Positions 8,279 through 15,798 of a stretch of DNA of 64,000 nt are shown piece by piece. Origin of the DNA: Psychrobacter celer (GTDB lineage: Bacteria; Pseudomonadota; Gammaproteobacteria; Pseudomonadales; Moraxellaceae); contig NZ_JABASU010000005.1 in NCBI RefSeq assembly GCF_016107555.1, forward strand, positions 62,001-126,000. Direction: 5' to 3'. The translations under genes were made by a program, and so were the position numbers. How positions within the stretch are numbered: the stretch's first letter is position 1; every line of letters begins with the position of its first letter. The notes under the pieces are model-generated. The model saw nothing but the letters and a program-made list of their open reading frames with translations, was not told where the DNA came from and did no database searches.

Positions 8279-9328
8279 ATGACGTTGTCTTATTCACATG
8301 CGCATCAGCAAGGCAGTGGTACCACCGAGGTGGTTGCCGTACTCGTTGCGATTACCGAGCATACCGCCCGTGTCCTAACGGTCGATAAAGGTAAGCTATT
8401 GCCCAATGGGCCACTGATGCCGCTGCATCGCTCGTTGCAAGCAGGGGTGCGCCAGTGGGTGGAGGAGCAGACGCAGCAGCCACTTGGGTATTTAGAGCAG
8501 CTTTATACCTTTGTCGATACCAATAGACGCAACGTCGATGGTCATGCTTTAGTGTATGTCAGCTATCTAGGGCTGGTGCAAGAGACGCAGACGCCAAAGC
8601 TGCCAAGCCAAGCGCTATGGCGAGATTGGTATGATTACTTCCCGTGGGAAAACCACTTAGATGGCGCGCCAACTATCATTACCTCGTTTATCGTGCCAGC
8701 ATTATTGGCATGGGCACAGGAGGCAGATGACGTTATCATTCAGCAGCGGCGACGTCAGCGTATTGAGCTGTGTTGGGGCGTCGGTGATGCGCATGTGATA
8801 AGCCAACAGCCGCCAAGCTTGGGTGCCAGCGCGGCCAGCCGGGAGCAGCTGCCAGAAAATAAAGAATGGGTCGCCGAGCATGTACTGCTGCGCTATGAGA
8901 TGCTTTATGAAGCAGGGTTGATACCTGAAGCGCCAAGCTATCCGGCAAGCTACTTAGCCAATGTGTCCACCGAGCTGCCTAAACACTGGTCGCAGCTGAT
9001 AGGCGAGCCGATGTATTACGATCATCGCCGCGTGATTGCCACCGCCATCTCTCGATTACGAGCCAAGATAGAGTATCGGCCGCTGATTTTTGGTTTGATG
9101 CCCGAGGTGTTTACTTTATCGCAGTTACAGCAGAGCGTAGAGGCGTTATCAGGTGTGCGCCTGCATAAGCAGAACTTTCGCCGCTTGCTGGAGGCACAAA
9201 ACCTAGTGATGGAAACAGGAGAGAGCAGTAGCGCTCAGCGCGGCCGGCCCGCTAAGCTGTATCGTTTTCGGCACGATATCGAGTTACAAAGCCTGCTCAT
9301 GGATAGCAAGCTGCCCAAACGCAAATAA
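8279..9328 (+). CDS. nadQ: Nudix-type transcriptional regulator of NAD synthesis (NadQ-like)
   Basis: I read this as the NadQ/COG4111 type of regulator: an N-terminal Nudix-like ligand domain (EVVAVLVAIT, then LPNGPLMPLHRSLQAGVRQWVEE where a Nudix box would be, degenerate and so probably non-catalytic) and a C-terminal winged-helix part ending RPAKLYRFRHDI. The family is known to repress nad genes. Position supports the call: the gene lies between divergent nadA and downstream nadC, and the same palindrome precedes both. The start is uncertain: the ATG at 8279 (349 residues) has GAGG 15 bases upstream; an in-frame ATG at 8264 abuts the same GAGG. The ligand is probably NAD or a precursor, by inference. 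Confidence 0.75.
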   Translation: MTLSYSHAHQQGSGTTEVVAVLVAITEHTARVLTVDKGKLLPNGPLMPLHRSLQAGVRQWVEEQTQQPLGYLEQLYTFVDTNRRNVDGHALVYVSYLGLVQETQTPKLPSQALWRDWYDYFPWENHLDGAPTIITSFIVPALLAWAQEADDVIIQQRRRQRIELCWGVGDAHVISQQPPSLGASAASREQLPENKEWVAEHVLLRYEMLYEAGLIPEAPSYPASYLANVSTELPKHWSQLIGEPMYYDHRRVIATAISRLRAKIEYRPLIFGLMPEVFTLSQLQQSVEALSGVRLHKQNFRRLLEAQNLVMETGESSSAQRGRPAKLYRFRHDIELQSLLMDSKLPKRK

Positions 9329-9374
9329 TTAAATGACATTATTTTATTGCAGGGCGGGGTGCTTTACGCTATAT

Positions 9375-9395
9375 TTATGCTCATTTTGAGTCTAA
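9375..9395. promoter_or_regulatory. Probable NadQ operator upstream of nadC
   Basis: TTATGCTCA-TTT-TGAGTCTAA, the same as the nadA-side palindrome except for two bases in the right half. It lies 47 bases after the regulator stop and about 100 bases before nadC, which suggests nadC has its own regulated promoter. TCTAAT at 9391-9396 could be its -10 box, but I see no convincing -35. Confidence 0.6.
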
Positions 9396-9492
9396 TAAAT
9401 GACCGTGATGCCAGTGATATGATTGCTATTTGTGGTGCTATCACTGGCGATGGCACATTTATCAAGCAAATGCGCAACGATAAGGATAACCG

Positions 9493-10371
9493 ATGACAGG
9501 CAAACAAGAACCAGCATTAAATGAGGTGTTGCTACGCCCATTAGTAGAGACCGCTCTCACAGAGGATCTAGGCAGGCGCGGCGATGTCACCTCACAAGCA
9601 ACCATCCCAGCCGATATGCAAGCGCAGCTACAGATCAAAGCGCGCCAGGCTGGCGTTATCTGCGGTATGGATTTGGCGCGATTGGCCTTTGGTATGGTCG
9701 ATACGCAGATTGGTTTTGACGCTCAGATCGCGGATGGTGAGAGGGTTGAGGCGGGGACAGTGCTGGCGACCGTGCGCGGTAATGCGCGTCATTTGCTCAC
9801 TGCTGAGCGTACCGCGCTCAATTTTATGACGCATCTGAGCGGTATCGCGACCGCGACACGGCAGATCGTCGATAGTGTGGCTGCATACCCTGCGCAAATC
9901 ACCTGTACGCGTAAGACCATTCCTGGCCTACGGACAGTGCAAAAATACGCTGTACGCTGCGGCGGCGGGCGCAACCATCGCTTGGGGCTGGACGATGCGA
10001 TTTTGATCAAAGACAATCATATTGCGATTGCAGGCGATATCGCAACTGCCATCAAGCAAGCGCAAGACGTTGCCGGTCATCTGATTCCAATTGAGGTAGA
10101 AGTCGACACCTTAGCGCAGTTAGCGCAGGCACTCGATGCCGGTGCAAGCTTGGTATTACTGGACAATATGACGCCTGATGTTTTGGCGCAAGCGGTGGCT
10201 ATGTGCCAAGGCCGCGCCAAGACAGAAGCCTCAGGAGGCATCACCCCTGAGACGGTGCAAGCGGTCGCCCAGGCAGGGGTGGATTTCATTGCAATGGGTT
10301 ATCTGACGCACAGTACTACCGCGCTCGATATCGGTCTGGATTTTATGGTCAGTGATAATACGGGAAATTAA
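9493..10371 (+). CDS. nadC: Nicotinate-nucleotide pyrophosphorylase (quinolinate phosphoribosyltransferase)
   Basis: Converts quinolinate and PRPP to nicotinate mononucleotide, CO2 and pyrophosphate in the cytoplasm. It has 292 residues, close to the usual length. The PRPP and quinolinate binding blocks are intact: ERTALNFMTHLSGIAT, TRKTIPGLR, YAVRCGGGRNHR and DAILIKDNHI, followed by the barrel segments VEVDTLAQ, LLDNM and EASGGI. AAGGA lies about 7 bases before the ATG. It completes the quinolinate branch with the divergent nadA-nadB pair and is preceded by its own copy of the shared operator. Confidence 0.97.
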   Translation: MTGKQEPALNEVLLRPLVETALTEDLGRRGDVTSQATIPADMQAQLQIKARQAGVICGMDLARLAFGMVDTQIGFDAQIADGERVEAGTVLATVRGNARHLLTAERTALNFMTHLSGIATATRQIVDSVAAYPAQITCTRKTIPGLRTVQKYAVRCGGGRNHRLGLDDAILIKDNHIAIAGDIATAIKQAQDVAGHLIPIEVEVDTLAQLAQALDAGASLVLLDNMTPDVLAQAVAMCQGRAKTEASGGITPETVQAVAQAGVDFIAMGYLTHSTTALDIGLDFMVSDNTGN

Positions 10372-10510
10372 GCAAAGTTAATGATTTTATTGGCTTATCT
10401 GCCTATGCTACAATGGCGCTTATGCGGTGGTTAGCCGCCTAACAGGTCATCGCTGTGTGCCGTGATGACCTGACTTTAGCATCATTGCTGCAACAGATAA
10501 GCGAGACTGA

Positions 10511-11152
10511 GTGAACACTGAAATAATCAAGATAATCTTAGCCTTTTTGGTGCTGATCAATCCATTTAGCGCATTGACGTTGTTTTTGGATTTGACCCGC
10601 GGTTATTCGATGAATAATCGGCGCAAAGTGGCGCGTATTGCTTGCTTGACCATTTTTATTACCATCAGCTTTTTTACTGTGGCAGGGGAGACCTTGCTTA
10701 AGCTGCTGGGTATTTCTATCGGCTCGTTTCAGTTGGCGGGTGGTATCTTGGTGTTTTTGATTGCGCTCAACATGATGAACGGGGAAGGTAACCCCGTCAA
10801 ACCCGATCAAGAAAACTTCGATGTCGAGTATGACAAATACTCCGCGCCAAGTACCGCCTCTGCTGTTGTGCCGCTCGCTATTCCGATGATGATTGGTCCT
10901 GGCGGTATCTCTACCGTCATCATTTACTCTTCGCAAGTCTCTGGGATTTTGCAAGTCTCAGCCATTCTTATCGCTGGATTGTTTATCAGCTTGTTTTGCT
11001 ATTTGGCCTTAATGGCGGCAGGTCGTATTAGCCGGCTGCTGGGCGATACTGGACTAAACATCATGAGCCGCATCATGGGCATGCTCTTGGCTGCAGTGTC
11101 TATCGAAATCATCGTCAATGGCTTGCGTACCTTGTTTCCTGCCTTGGTATAA
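10511..11152 (+). CDS. MarC family inner-membrane protein
   Basis: A 213-residue membrane protein with six predicted hydrophobic segments, matching the MarC/UPF0056 family: the N-terminal block INPFSALTLFLDLT and the central block VPLAIPMMIGPGGISTVI, the two most conserved parts of the family, are clear. A polar loop at about residues 95-115 separates the two halves. The start is GTG at 10511; there is only a weak ribosome site. Despite the name, MarC is not involved in multiple antibiotic resistance in E. coli and its function is unknown. It precedes tmm by 123 bases, but tmm appears to have its own promoter. Confidence 0.85.
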   Translation: MNTEIIKIILAFLVLINPFSALTLFLDLTRGYSMNNRRKVARIACLTIFITISFFTVAGETLLKLLGISIGSFQLAGGILVFLIALNMMNGEGNPVKPDQENFDVEYDKYSAPSTASAVVPLAIPMMIGPGGISTVIIYSSQVSGILQVSAILIAGLFISLFCYLALMAAGRISRLLGDTGLNIMSRIMGMLLAAVSIEIIVNGLRTLFPALV

Positions 11153-11235
11153 CCGCTTGTCTGACGCTTAAAAGCATGTGCGCTTGTGTGACTAATCACC
11201 AAAGACGCTGGCAAAAAACTCCATTAATGAAAATA

Positions 11236-11244
11236 TGTTATAGT
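11236..11244 (+). promoter_or_regulatory. Candidate extended -10 promoter of tmm
   Basis: TGT followed by TATAGT makes an extended -10 element; no good -35 is visible. The start of transcription would fall inside the palindrome at 11244-11256. Confidence 0.35.
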
Positions 11245-11256
11245 AGTGATTCACTA
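11244..11256. promoter_or_regulatory. Palindrome at the presumed tmm transcription start
   Basis: TAGTGA-T-TCACTA is a perfect 6-1-6 inverted repeat between the candidate -10 box and the ribosome site. It has the form of a dimeric repressor operator; the regulator is unknown. Confidence 0.35.
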
Positions 11257-11275
11257 TTTTTGACAGGAGTTGATC

Positions 11276-12658
11276 TTGAGTAAGAAAAGAATTGCTATTT
11301 TAGGAGCAGGTCCAAGTGGTTTGGCGCAGTTGCGTGCCTTTGAAGCAGCGCGCTTGGCAGGTGTAAAAGACTTACCTGAGATAGTTTGTTATGAGAAACA
11401 AAACGCCATTGGCGGTATGTGGAACTATAGCTGGCGCACAGGTCTAGACAGAAATGGTGAGCCCGTCCACGGCAGTATGTACCGCTATCTATGGTCAAAT
11501 GGCCCAAAAGAATGCTTGGAGTTTGCAGACTACTCGTTTGATGAGCATTTTGGTGAGCCTATCCCTTCATACCCTCCGCGTGAAGTCCTAAAAGACTACA
11601 TCATGGGCCGTATCGACAAACAAGACATTCAAAAATATATTCGCTTTGAATGCCCAGTACGCTGGGTAGCTTTCGATGATGACACACAAAAATTCACCGT
11701 CACGGTGATGAACCATAAAACCGACGAGCAAGAAGTCGAAGAGTTTGACTATGTTGTGGTTGCGACAGGGCACTTTTCGACGCCAAATATGCCGTACTTT
11801 GAAGGTCTCGAAGCCTTCCCTGGCCGTATCTTGCATGCTCACGACTTCCGTGATGCCCTAGAGTTTAAAAACGAAGATATTTTACTTGTCGGTAGCAGTT
11901 ACTCCGCCGAAGACATCGGTACGCAGTGCTATAAGTATGGCACCAAATCAGTAACCATCAGTTATCGCAGCCAGCCACTTGGCTATGAGTGGCCTGAGGG
12001 CATCAAAGAAGTGCCACTGGTGACGCATTTTGAAGGAGATGTGGCGCATTTTGCTGATGGCACCAGCCAGAGCTTTGACGCCATCATTATGTGTACCGGT
12101 TACTTGTTCCATTTCCCGTTCTTGCCGGATGAGCTGCGTTTGCAAACGCATAACTGCTTGTACCCTGCCAACCTTTATAAAGGTATTTTTTGGCAGCCCA
12201 ATCCCAAGCTTATCTATCTAGGCATGCAAGATCAGTACTTTACCTTTAATATGTTTGACGCCCAAGCGTGGTATGCGCGTGATGTCATCATGGGTGAGAT
12301 GGCGCTGCCGGATTTGGCAACGCGTGAGGCTGACGAGCAAAAATGGCTGGAAACCTACGCCAAATGCGTCACGGTCGACGACTCCATCGACTTTCAAGCT
12401 GCTTATATTCGCGACTTGACCGATGCGACGGACTATCCTGAGTTTGCGGTCGAAAAACAAGGCGATATTCTAAAGCAGTGGCAAAAGGACAAAGCAGAGA
12501 ACATCATGACCTTTAGAGAAAAGGCCTACCGCTCGACGCTGACGGGCACGCTAGCGCCTGAGTTGCCAGAGCCGTGGCTGGATGTGTTAGATGACTCGCT
12601 TGAACACTTTTTAAACTTGGCATTTGTCCAGCCCAAAAAGCATAAAAAAGCCTCATAA
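11276..12658 (+). CDS. tmm: Trimethylamine monooxygenase (bacterial flavin monooxygenase)
   Basis: Oxidises trimethylamine to trimethylamine N-oxide with FAD, NADPH and O2. The start is a TTG at 11276, six bases after AGGAG, giving 460 residues, the usual Tmm length. FAD motif GAGPSG is at residues 9-14, the flavin monooxygenase fingerprint FPGRILHAHDF is near residue 180, and the NADPH motif VGSSYSAEDIG follows. Segments such as MYRYLWSNGPKE, FADYSFDEHFG, YLGMQDQYFTFNMFDAQAW and DKAENIMTFREKAYRS match my recollection of characterised Tmm proteins very closely, so I favour Tmm over a generic FMO. No TMAO demethylase or methylamine pathway gene lies next to it, so the product may serve as an osmolyte or be processed elsewhere. 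A terminator follows. Confidence 0.92.
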   Translation: MSKKRIAILGAGPSGLAQLRAFEAARLAGVKDLPEIVCYEKQNAIGGMWNYSWRTGLDRNGEPVHGSMYRYLWSNGPKECLEFADYSFDEHFGEPIPSYPPREVLKDYIMGRIDKQDIQKYIRFECPVRWVAFDDDTQKFTVTVMNHKTDEQEVEEFDYVVVATGHFSTPNMPYFEGLEAFPGRILHAHDFRDALEFKNEDILLVGSSYSAEDIGTQCYKYGTKSVTISYRSQPLGYEWPEGIKEVPLVTHFEGDVAHFADGTSQSFDAIIMCTGYLFHFPFLPDELRLQTHNCLYPANLYKGIFWQPNPKLIYLGMQDQYFTFNMFDAQAWYARDVIMGEMALPDLATREADEQKWLETYAKCVTVDDSIDFQAAYIRDLTDATDYPEFAVEKQGDILKQWQKDKAENIMTFREKAYRSTLTGTLAPELPEPWLDVLDDSLEHFLNLAFVQPKKHKKAS

Positions 12659-12686
12659 GCAGTTTTTATCTATAAGTGTTTATTGT

Positions 12687-12724
12687 AAAAAACCAAACCT
12701 TCAAGTGAGGGTTTGGTTTTTTTT
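12687..12724. terminator. Bidirectional rho-independent terminator between tmm and the LysE-type gene
   Basis: A stem of AAACCAAACC and GGTTTGGTTT with a short loop is flanked by A and T runs on both sides, so it can serve both converging genes. Confidence 0.85.
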
Positions 12725-12762
12725 AGGTTAGGCCATCCATCTTTGGTGACTAGCTTTGATGA

Positions 12763-13365
12763 TTAGCTTTGATACAAATGCCATGCCAGATAGAGCATCA
12801 AGATACCGACGAGAGCGTCCAAAACATTCCAAGCTTTTGGTTTGGCAAACAGCGGTTTGAGTAAGCGCGCGCCATAGCCCAGCGCAAAAAAGAAAAAGAA
12901 AGACGCGCTGACGGCACCAGCGGCAAACATCACTTTGCTACTAGCGCCTGTTGAAACCATGCCGACGAGCACCAATGTATCTAAATAGACGTGCGGGTTG
13001 AGCCATGTAAAGCCAAAACACAGGAGCAGCGCTTTTTTTAGGCTGCTGACCACTTGACCCTCGACGGTCAGTGCCTGTGATAGGCGCACACTGGCATATA
13101 GGCTTTGTAAGCCATAACCGAGCAAAAACACCACACCGGCGAATTTTGCGACATCGACGATGTGCGGATAGCGTGCTGTCACGGCGCCAAAGCCGCCGAC
13201 GCCTGCTGAAATCAAGATGGCATCGCTAAGGGCACAAAACAAACAGACAAAAAAGATGTGCTCGCGCTTTAGCCCTTGTTTGAGTACAAAGGCGTTTTGC
13301 GAGCCTATCGCAATGATGAGCGATAGCCCAAGCAAGAAGCCAGAAAGAAAGTCAGGGGCATACAT
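12763..13365 (-). CDS. LysE/ArgO family amino-acid exporter
   Basis: A 200-residue inner-membrane protein with about six hydrophobic segments. The family hallmarks are present: IAIGSQNAFVLKQGL near the N-terminus and FTWLNPHVYLDT around residue 120, both characteristic of the LysE/ArgO branch exporting basic amino acids such as lysine and arginine. The exact substrate cannot be fixed from the sequence. It converges on tmm with a shared terminator between them. No LysR-type activator (LysG/ArgP), often adjacent in other bacteria, is found here. Confidence 0.88.
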   Translation of the reverse strand: MYAPDFLSGFLLGLSLIIAIGSQNAFVLKQGLKREHIFFVCLFCALSDAILISAGVGGFGAVTARYPHIVDVAKFAGVVFLLGYGLQSLYASVRLSQALTVEGQVVSSLKKALLLCFGFTWLNPHVYLDTLVLVGMVSTGASSKVMFAAGAVSASFFFFFALGYGARLLKPLFAKPKAWNVLDALVGILMLYLAWHLYQS

Positions 13366-13553
13366 AATTAAGTGCTTAATCGGTGGTGGAGCGGGGCGGA
13401 TAGTGCCAGCGGCGCTGACATTTTGCGTACTGGCAGCATCACAAAAAGCTGTTAAGATACGCTATTGATTGCACAGATGCAATAAAGCAAAGCCCCTTAC
13501 TGTAAAATGGGTGTGTAACAAGAGGCGTGTATAACAGAGAGGTAAGATCGGTC

Positions 13554-14315
13554 ATGGTGGTAAGTTTGACAAGAATGCTACAATCATTTGGGCAAGCCCA
13601 AGACGATCTGCCAGCGCAAGCGGCCTTACAGGCGCAAAAGACAGCGAGCCACTATGATAGCCAAACAAAGAGCAAAGGCGGCGAGCAAGCAGATGACGGC
13701 AATAGCAAAAACCCGCGTACTACGCTGACGCCCCCTGAGCGTGCCGACCGTATCTGTGCGGCATTGGCGCAAGTGAGTGATGCGCGTTCGGCCACACCGC
13801 TCACCGACCGCTATCTGGCCAATCATGCACAAATGCGCCCAGACAACAGACCCCCTTTTGACCCTGATACCTTATGGTATCTCAAACATGGACGCTGTCC
13901 GATTATGACTGAGCTTGTAGATGTGGTCGATGAAGCCACCTTAAACGCCATGCCTATCGAGGCGGTGGCAATACTCGATAGAATAAATGGTAAGCTAAAG
14001 CGCTACCGTGAGTGGAGTCAAGAGCTCAACGATGAGCAGCAGCAACAGCATAACGAGCGGCAGTTCGTCATCGATAAGCTGGTTTCTGAGAGTATCCCCG
14101 AGGCGCTGCATCATTATGAGCAGCTGCAACGATTTAGCCCGCACCGTACCAGAAACCATGCAGCACAAGGTAAGATGAGCGCAGGTGATATGCTGACGGA
14201 TTTGTTTTTAGAGATTGACTACGAGCTTGATGAGCTGCTCGATGAATTGCACAACACTGTGATGAGCCGCCTTGCTTCCACGCATCGCTATGTCAAAAGC
14301 CGCACGCAAAGCTAA
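13554..14315 (+). CDS. Uncharacterised protein, first of three tandem paralogs
   Basis: I do not recognise the family. About 253 residues if started at the ATG at 13554; a GTG at 13527 is also possible. The N-terminal ~100 residues are polar and low in complexity, with no membrane segment. The C-terminal part shares an order of motifs with the next two genes: MPxxAxxxLxxINxKLKRY, then QFVIDKLVSESIPEALHHYEQL, then LxxIDYELDELLDEL, then RYVKSR at the end. The three are the same orientation and closely spaced, which suggests a duplicated set working together. This copy is the only one without an N-terminal hydrophobic anchor. Probable helical bundle or coiled coil; function unknown. Confidence 0.75.
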   Translation: MVVSLTRMLQSFGQAQDDLPAQAALQAQKTASHYDSQTKSKGGEQADDGNSKNPRTTLTPPERADRICAALAQVSDARSATPLTDRYLANHAQMRPDNRPPFDPDTLWYLKHGRCPIMTELVDVVDEATLNAMPIEAVAILDRINGKLKRYREWSQELNDEQQQQHNERQFVIDKLVSESIPEALHHYEQLQRFSPHRTRNHAAQGKMSAGDMLTDLFLEIDYELDELLDELHNTVMSRLASTHRYVKSRTQS

Positions 14316-14428
14316 GCTAAGGGTGGCGGTTGTGACTGCGAACCTGCTCTCATTGATACCGCGGTGCTTGCCAATCATTTTGCCAAAAAAAACTGCCAAA
14401 AAACTTGCCATAAAATAAGGATCAGCCA

Positions 14429-15100
14429 ATGACCCAAATGACTGCGATGTTTATCATGTTTGTATTGTATGGTGTGCTACCAGCGGCTGGGTTGTACTTG
14501 GGATATCGTGGTATCAAAAAAATGACCGCGCCCAAAATGCTGGAGTATAAGGCGATGCCGCAGCTGGGTTATATCCCCGAAAAAAGCCTACCGGCTGATA
14601 TCAAGACGATGCTGGCGCAGATCAACGAAAAAGGCGAAAAGCTGCGCGTCATTTATGGTGATACCAATAATGACGGTAAGATTGATGACAAAGACACTGT
14701 CAGTGAGACCTATATCATGATTCAAAATCTCATGGACAGACATGTGCCGCTGGCGGTGGCGGACTATCGGCGCTTGCATGACTTAGATGTGGGCGATAGT
14801 GCGCGCGCTGATACCACCAAAATCAAGAACTCCAATGTGACAGGCAAAGAAGCGCTGCTTGAGGTGCTCACCACCATTGACGCGCAGTTTGATGATTTGC
14901 TCAATGCCTCCTATCATCAAGACGGGCAAAAGCTACTCGCGACCAGTCGCTATCTACAAAAACGTTTTAAAACGCCTGCTGTCAGTCATGAAGGACAAAA
15001 CCTCGATGACAGTGCTGACGATGAGGCAGGTATCCAAACGCTTGAAACCCCAGCTGGTGCTGCGGCCAAAAAGGCGCGCGCTGACGATATCAAACGGTAA
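14429..15100 (+). CDS. Uncharacterised membrane-anchored protein with an EF-hand-like loop, second of three paralogs
   Basis: 223 residues, with AAGGA about 7 bases before the ATG. Residues ~7-27 form a single hydrophobic segment followed by Arg/Lys, so the rest is probably cytoplasmic. Residues 78-89 read D-T-N-N-D-G-K-I-D-D-K-D, which fits the 12-residue calcium-binding loop of EF-hand or dockerin proteins (acidic positions 1, 3, 5, Gly 6, Ile 8, acidic 9 and 12). The C-terminal part matches the neighbouring genes: SLPADIKTMLAQINEK, then YIMIQNLMDRHVPLAVADYRRL, then LTTIDAQFDDLL and SRYLQKRF. The last ~35 residues are an acidic, Ala-rich tail. Function unknown. Confidence 0.75.
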   Translation: MTQMTAMFIMFVLYGVLPAAGLYLGYRGIKKMTAPKMLEYKAMPQLGYIPEKSLPADIKTMLAQINEKGEKLRVIYGDTNNDGKIDDKDTVSETYIMIQNLMDRHVPLAVADYRRLHDLDVGDSARADTTKIKNSNVTGKEALLEVLTTIDAQFDDLLNASYHQDGQKLLATSRYLQKRFKTPAVSHEGQNLDDSADDEAGIQTLETPAGAAAKKARADDIKR

Positions 15101-15142
15101 AGATTAAAAGCTAAGCGCAATAATGGTAAAAGAGTAAGATAT

Positions 15143-15697
15143 ATGAGTGTGCTCATTGGTGTCGGTATCGTGACGACCATCACGACCATTTATTTGGGTA
15201 AAAAAGGCTGGCAAGCGCTGCATAAAGCCGTCGGTATCACCCCAGGCGTGCTTACATATCAAGATGATCAAGCGCCTTTGTCATTGTCTGCGGTCACATG
15301 GCGGCATCTGCGTTTACAAAAAAAACATCTACAGCGTTTACCAAATGATCAGCTGCGCCAGCTGCAGCGTATCGACGATAAGGTGAGTCGCTATCAGTCT
15401 TATCAAAAAACACAACAGGCTGATGATAAGACGCCGACGGTGACCGAGTCGCAGTTTGTGTTAGAAAAGCTGCTGTACACGCGCTTGCCTGACACACTAG
15501 CCAGTTATGATTATCTGGTCAGTATCGATAGCGCCGACCTATCACAAACAGAAAAAAAAGCAGAAGCCAGTGAGCTGTTGCAGCAGGTATTAGACCATAT
15601 CGAGCAGCGTCTAGATGCGTTATTGGACCAAGCGCAGACGCAGCATCTACAAGCGTTACGCGTGATGAAAAACTATGTCGAGAGCCACGATCGTTAA
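15143..15697 (+). CDS. Uncharacterised membrane-anchored protein, third of three paralogs
   Basis: 184 residues. The first ~20 residues are hydrophobic (VLIGVGIVTTITTIYL) and followed by Lys-Lys, as in the second paralog. It shares LPNDQLRQLQRIDDKVSRY, QFVLEKLLYTRLPDTLASYDYL, LDHIEQRLDALLDQ and a terminal KNYVESH with the two upstream genes. The predicted structure is mostly helical with many Gln and Leu. It begins 42 bases after the second gene and is followed by a strong terminator, so it ends the transcription unit. Some resemblance to the XpaC type of helical proteins crossed my mind, but I cannot support it. Confidence 0.75.
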   Translation: MSVLIGVGIVTTITTIYLGKKGWQALHKAVGITPGVLTYQDDQAPLSLSAVTWRHLRLQKKHLQRLPNDQLRQLQRIDDKVSRYQSYQKTQQADDKTPTVTESQFVLEKLLYTRLPDTLASYDYLVSIDSADLSQTEKKAEASELLQQVLDHIEQRLDALLDQAQTQHLQALRVMKNYVESHDR

Positions 15698-15728
15698 AGG
15701 GTAGGGCAAAACGACAGCAAGTGGCGCA

Positions 15729-15768
15729 AAAAAAGCTGCCTGTGATATCTCTCACAGGCAGCTTTTTT
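15729..15768. terminator. Bidirectional rho-independent terminator
   Basis: AGCTGCCTGTGA and TCACAGGCAGCT form a 12-bp stem around TATCTC, flanked by A and T runs. It ends the three-paralog unit and, on the other strand, rluB. Confidence 0.92.
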
Positions 15769-15798
15769 ATGATCTAGGTGTATAAAGCCTCAATAAAA

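Noticed and set aside
13554-15697. Three paralogs as an XpaC/TelA-type or phage-shock set
   Set aside because: Only loose similarity in helical composition; no specific motif supports it.
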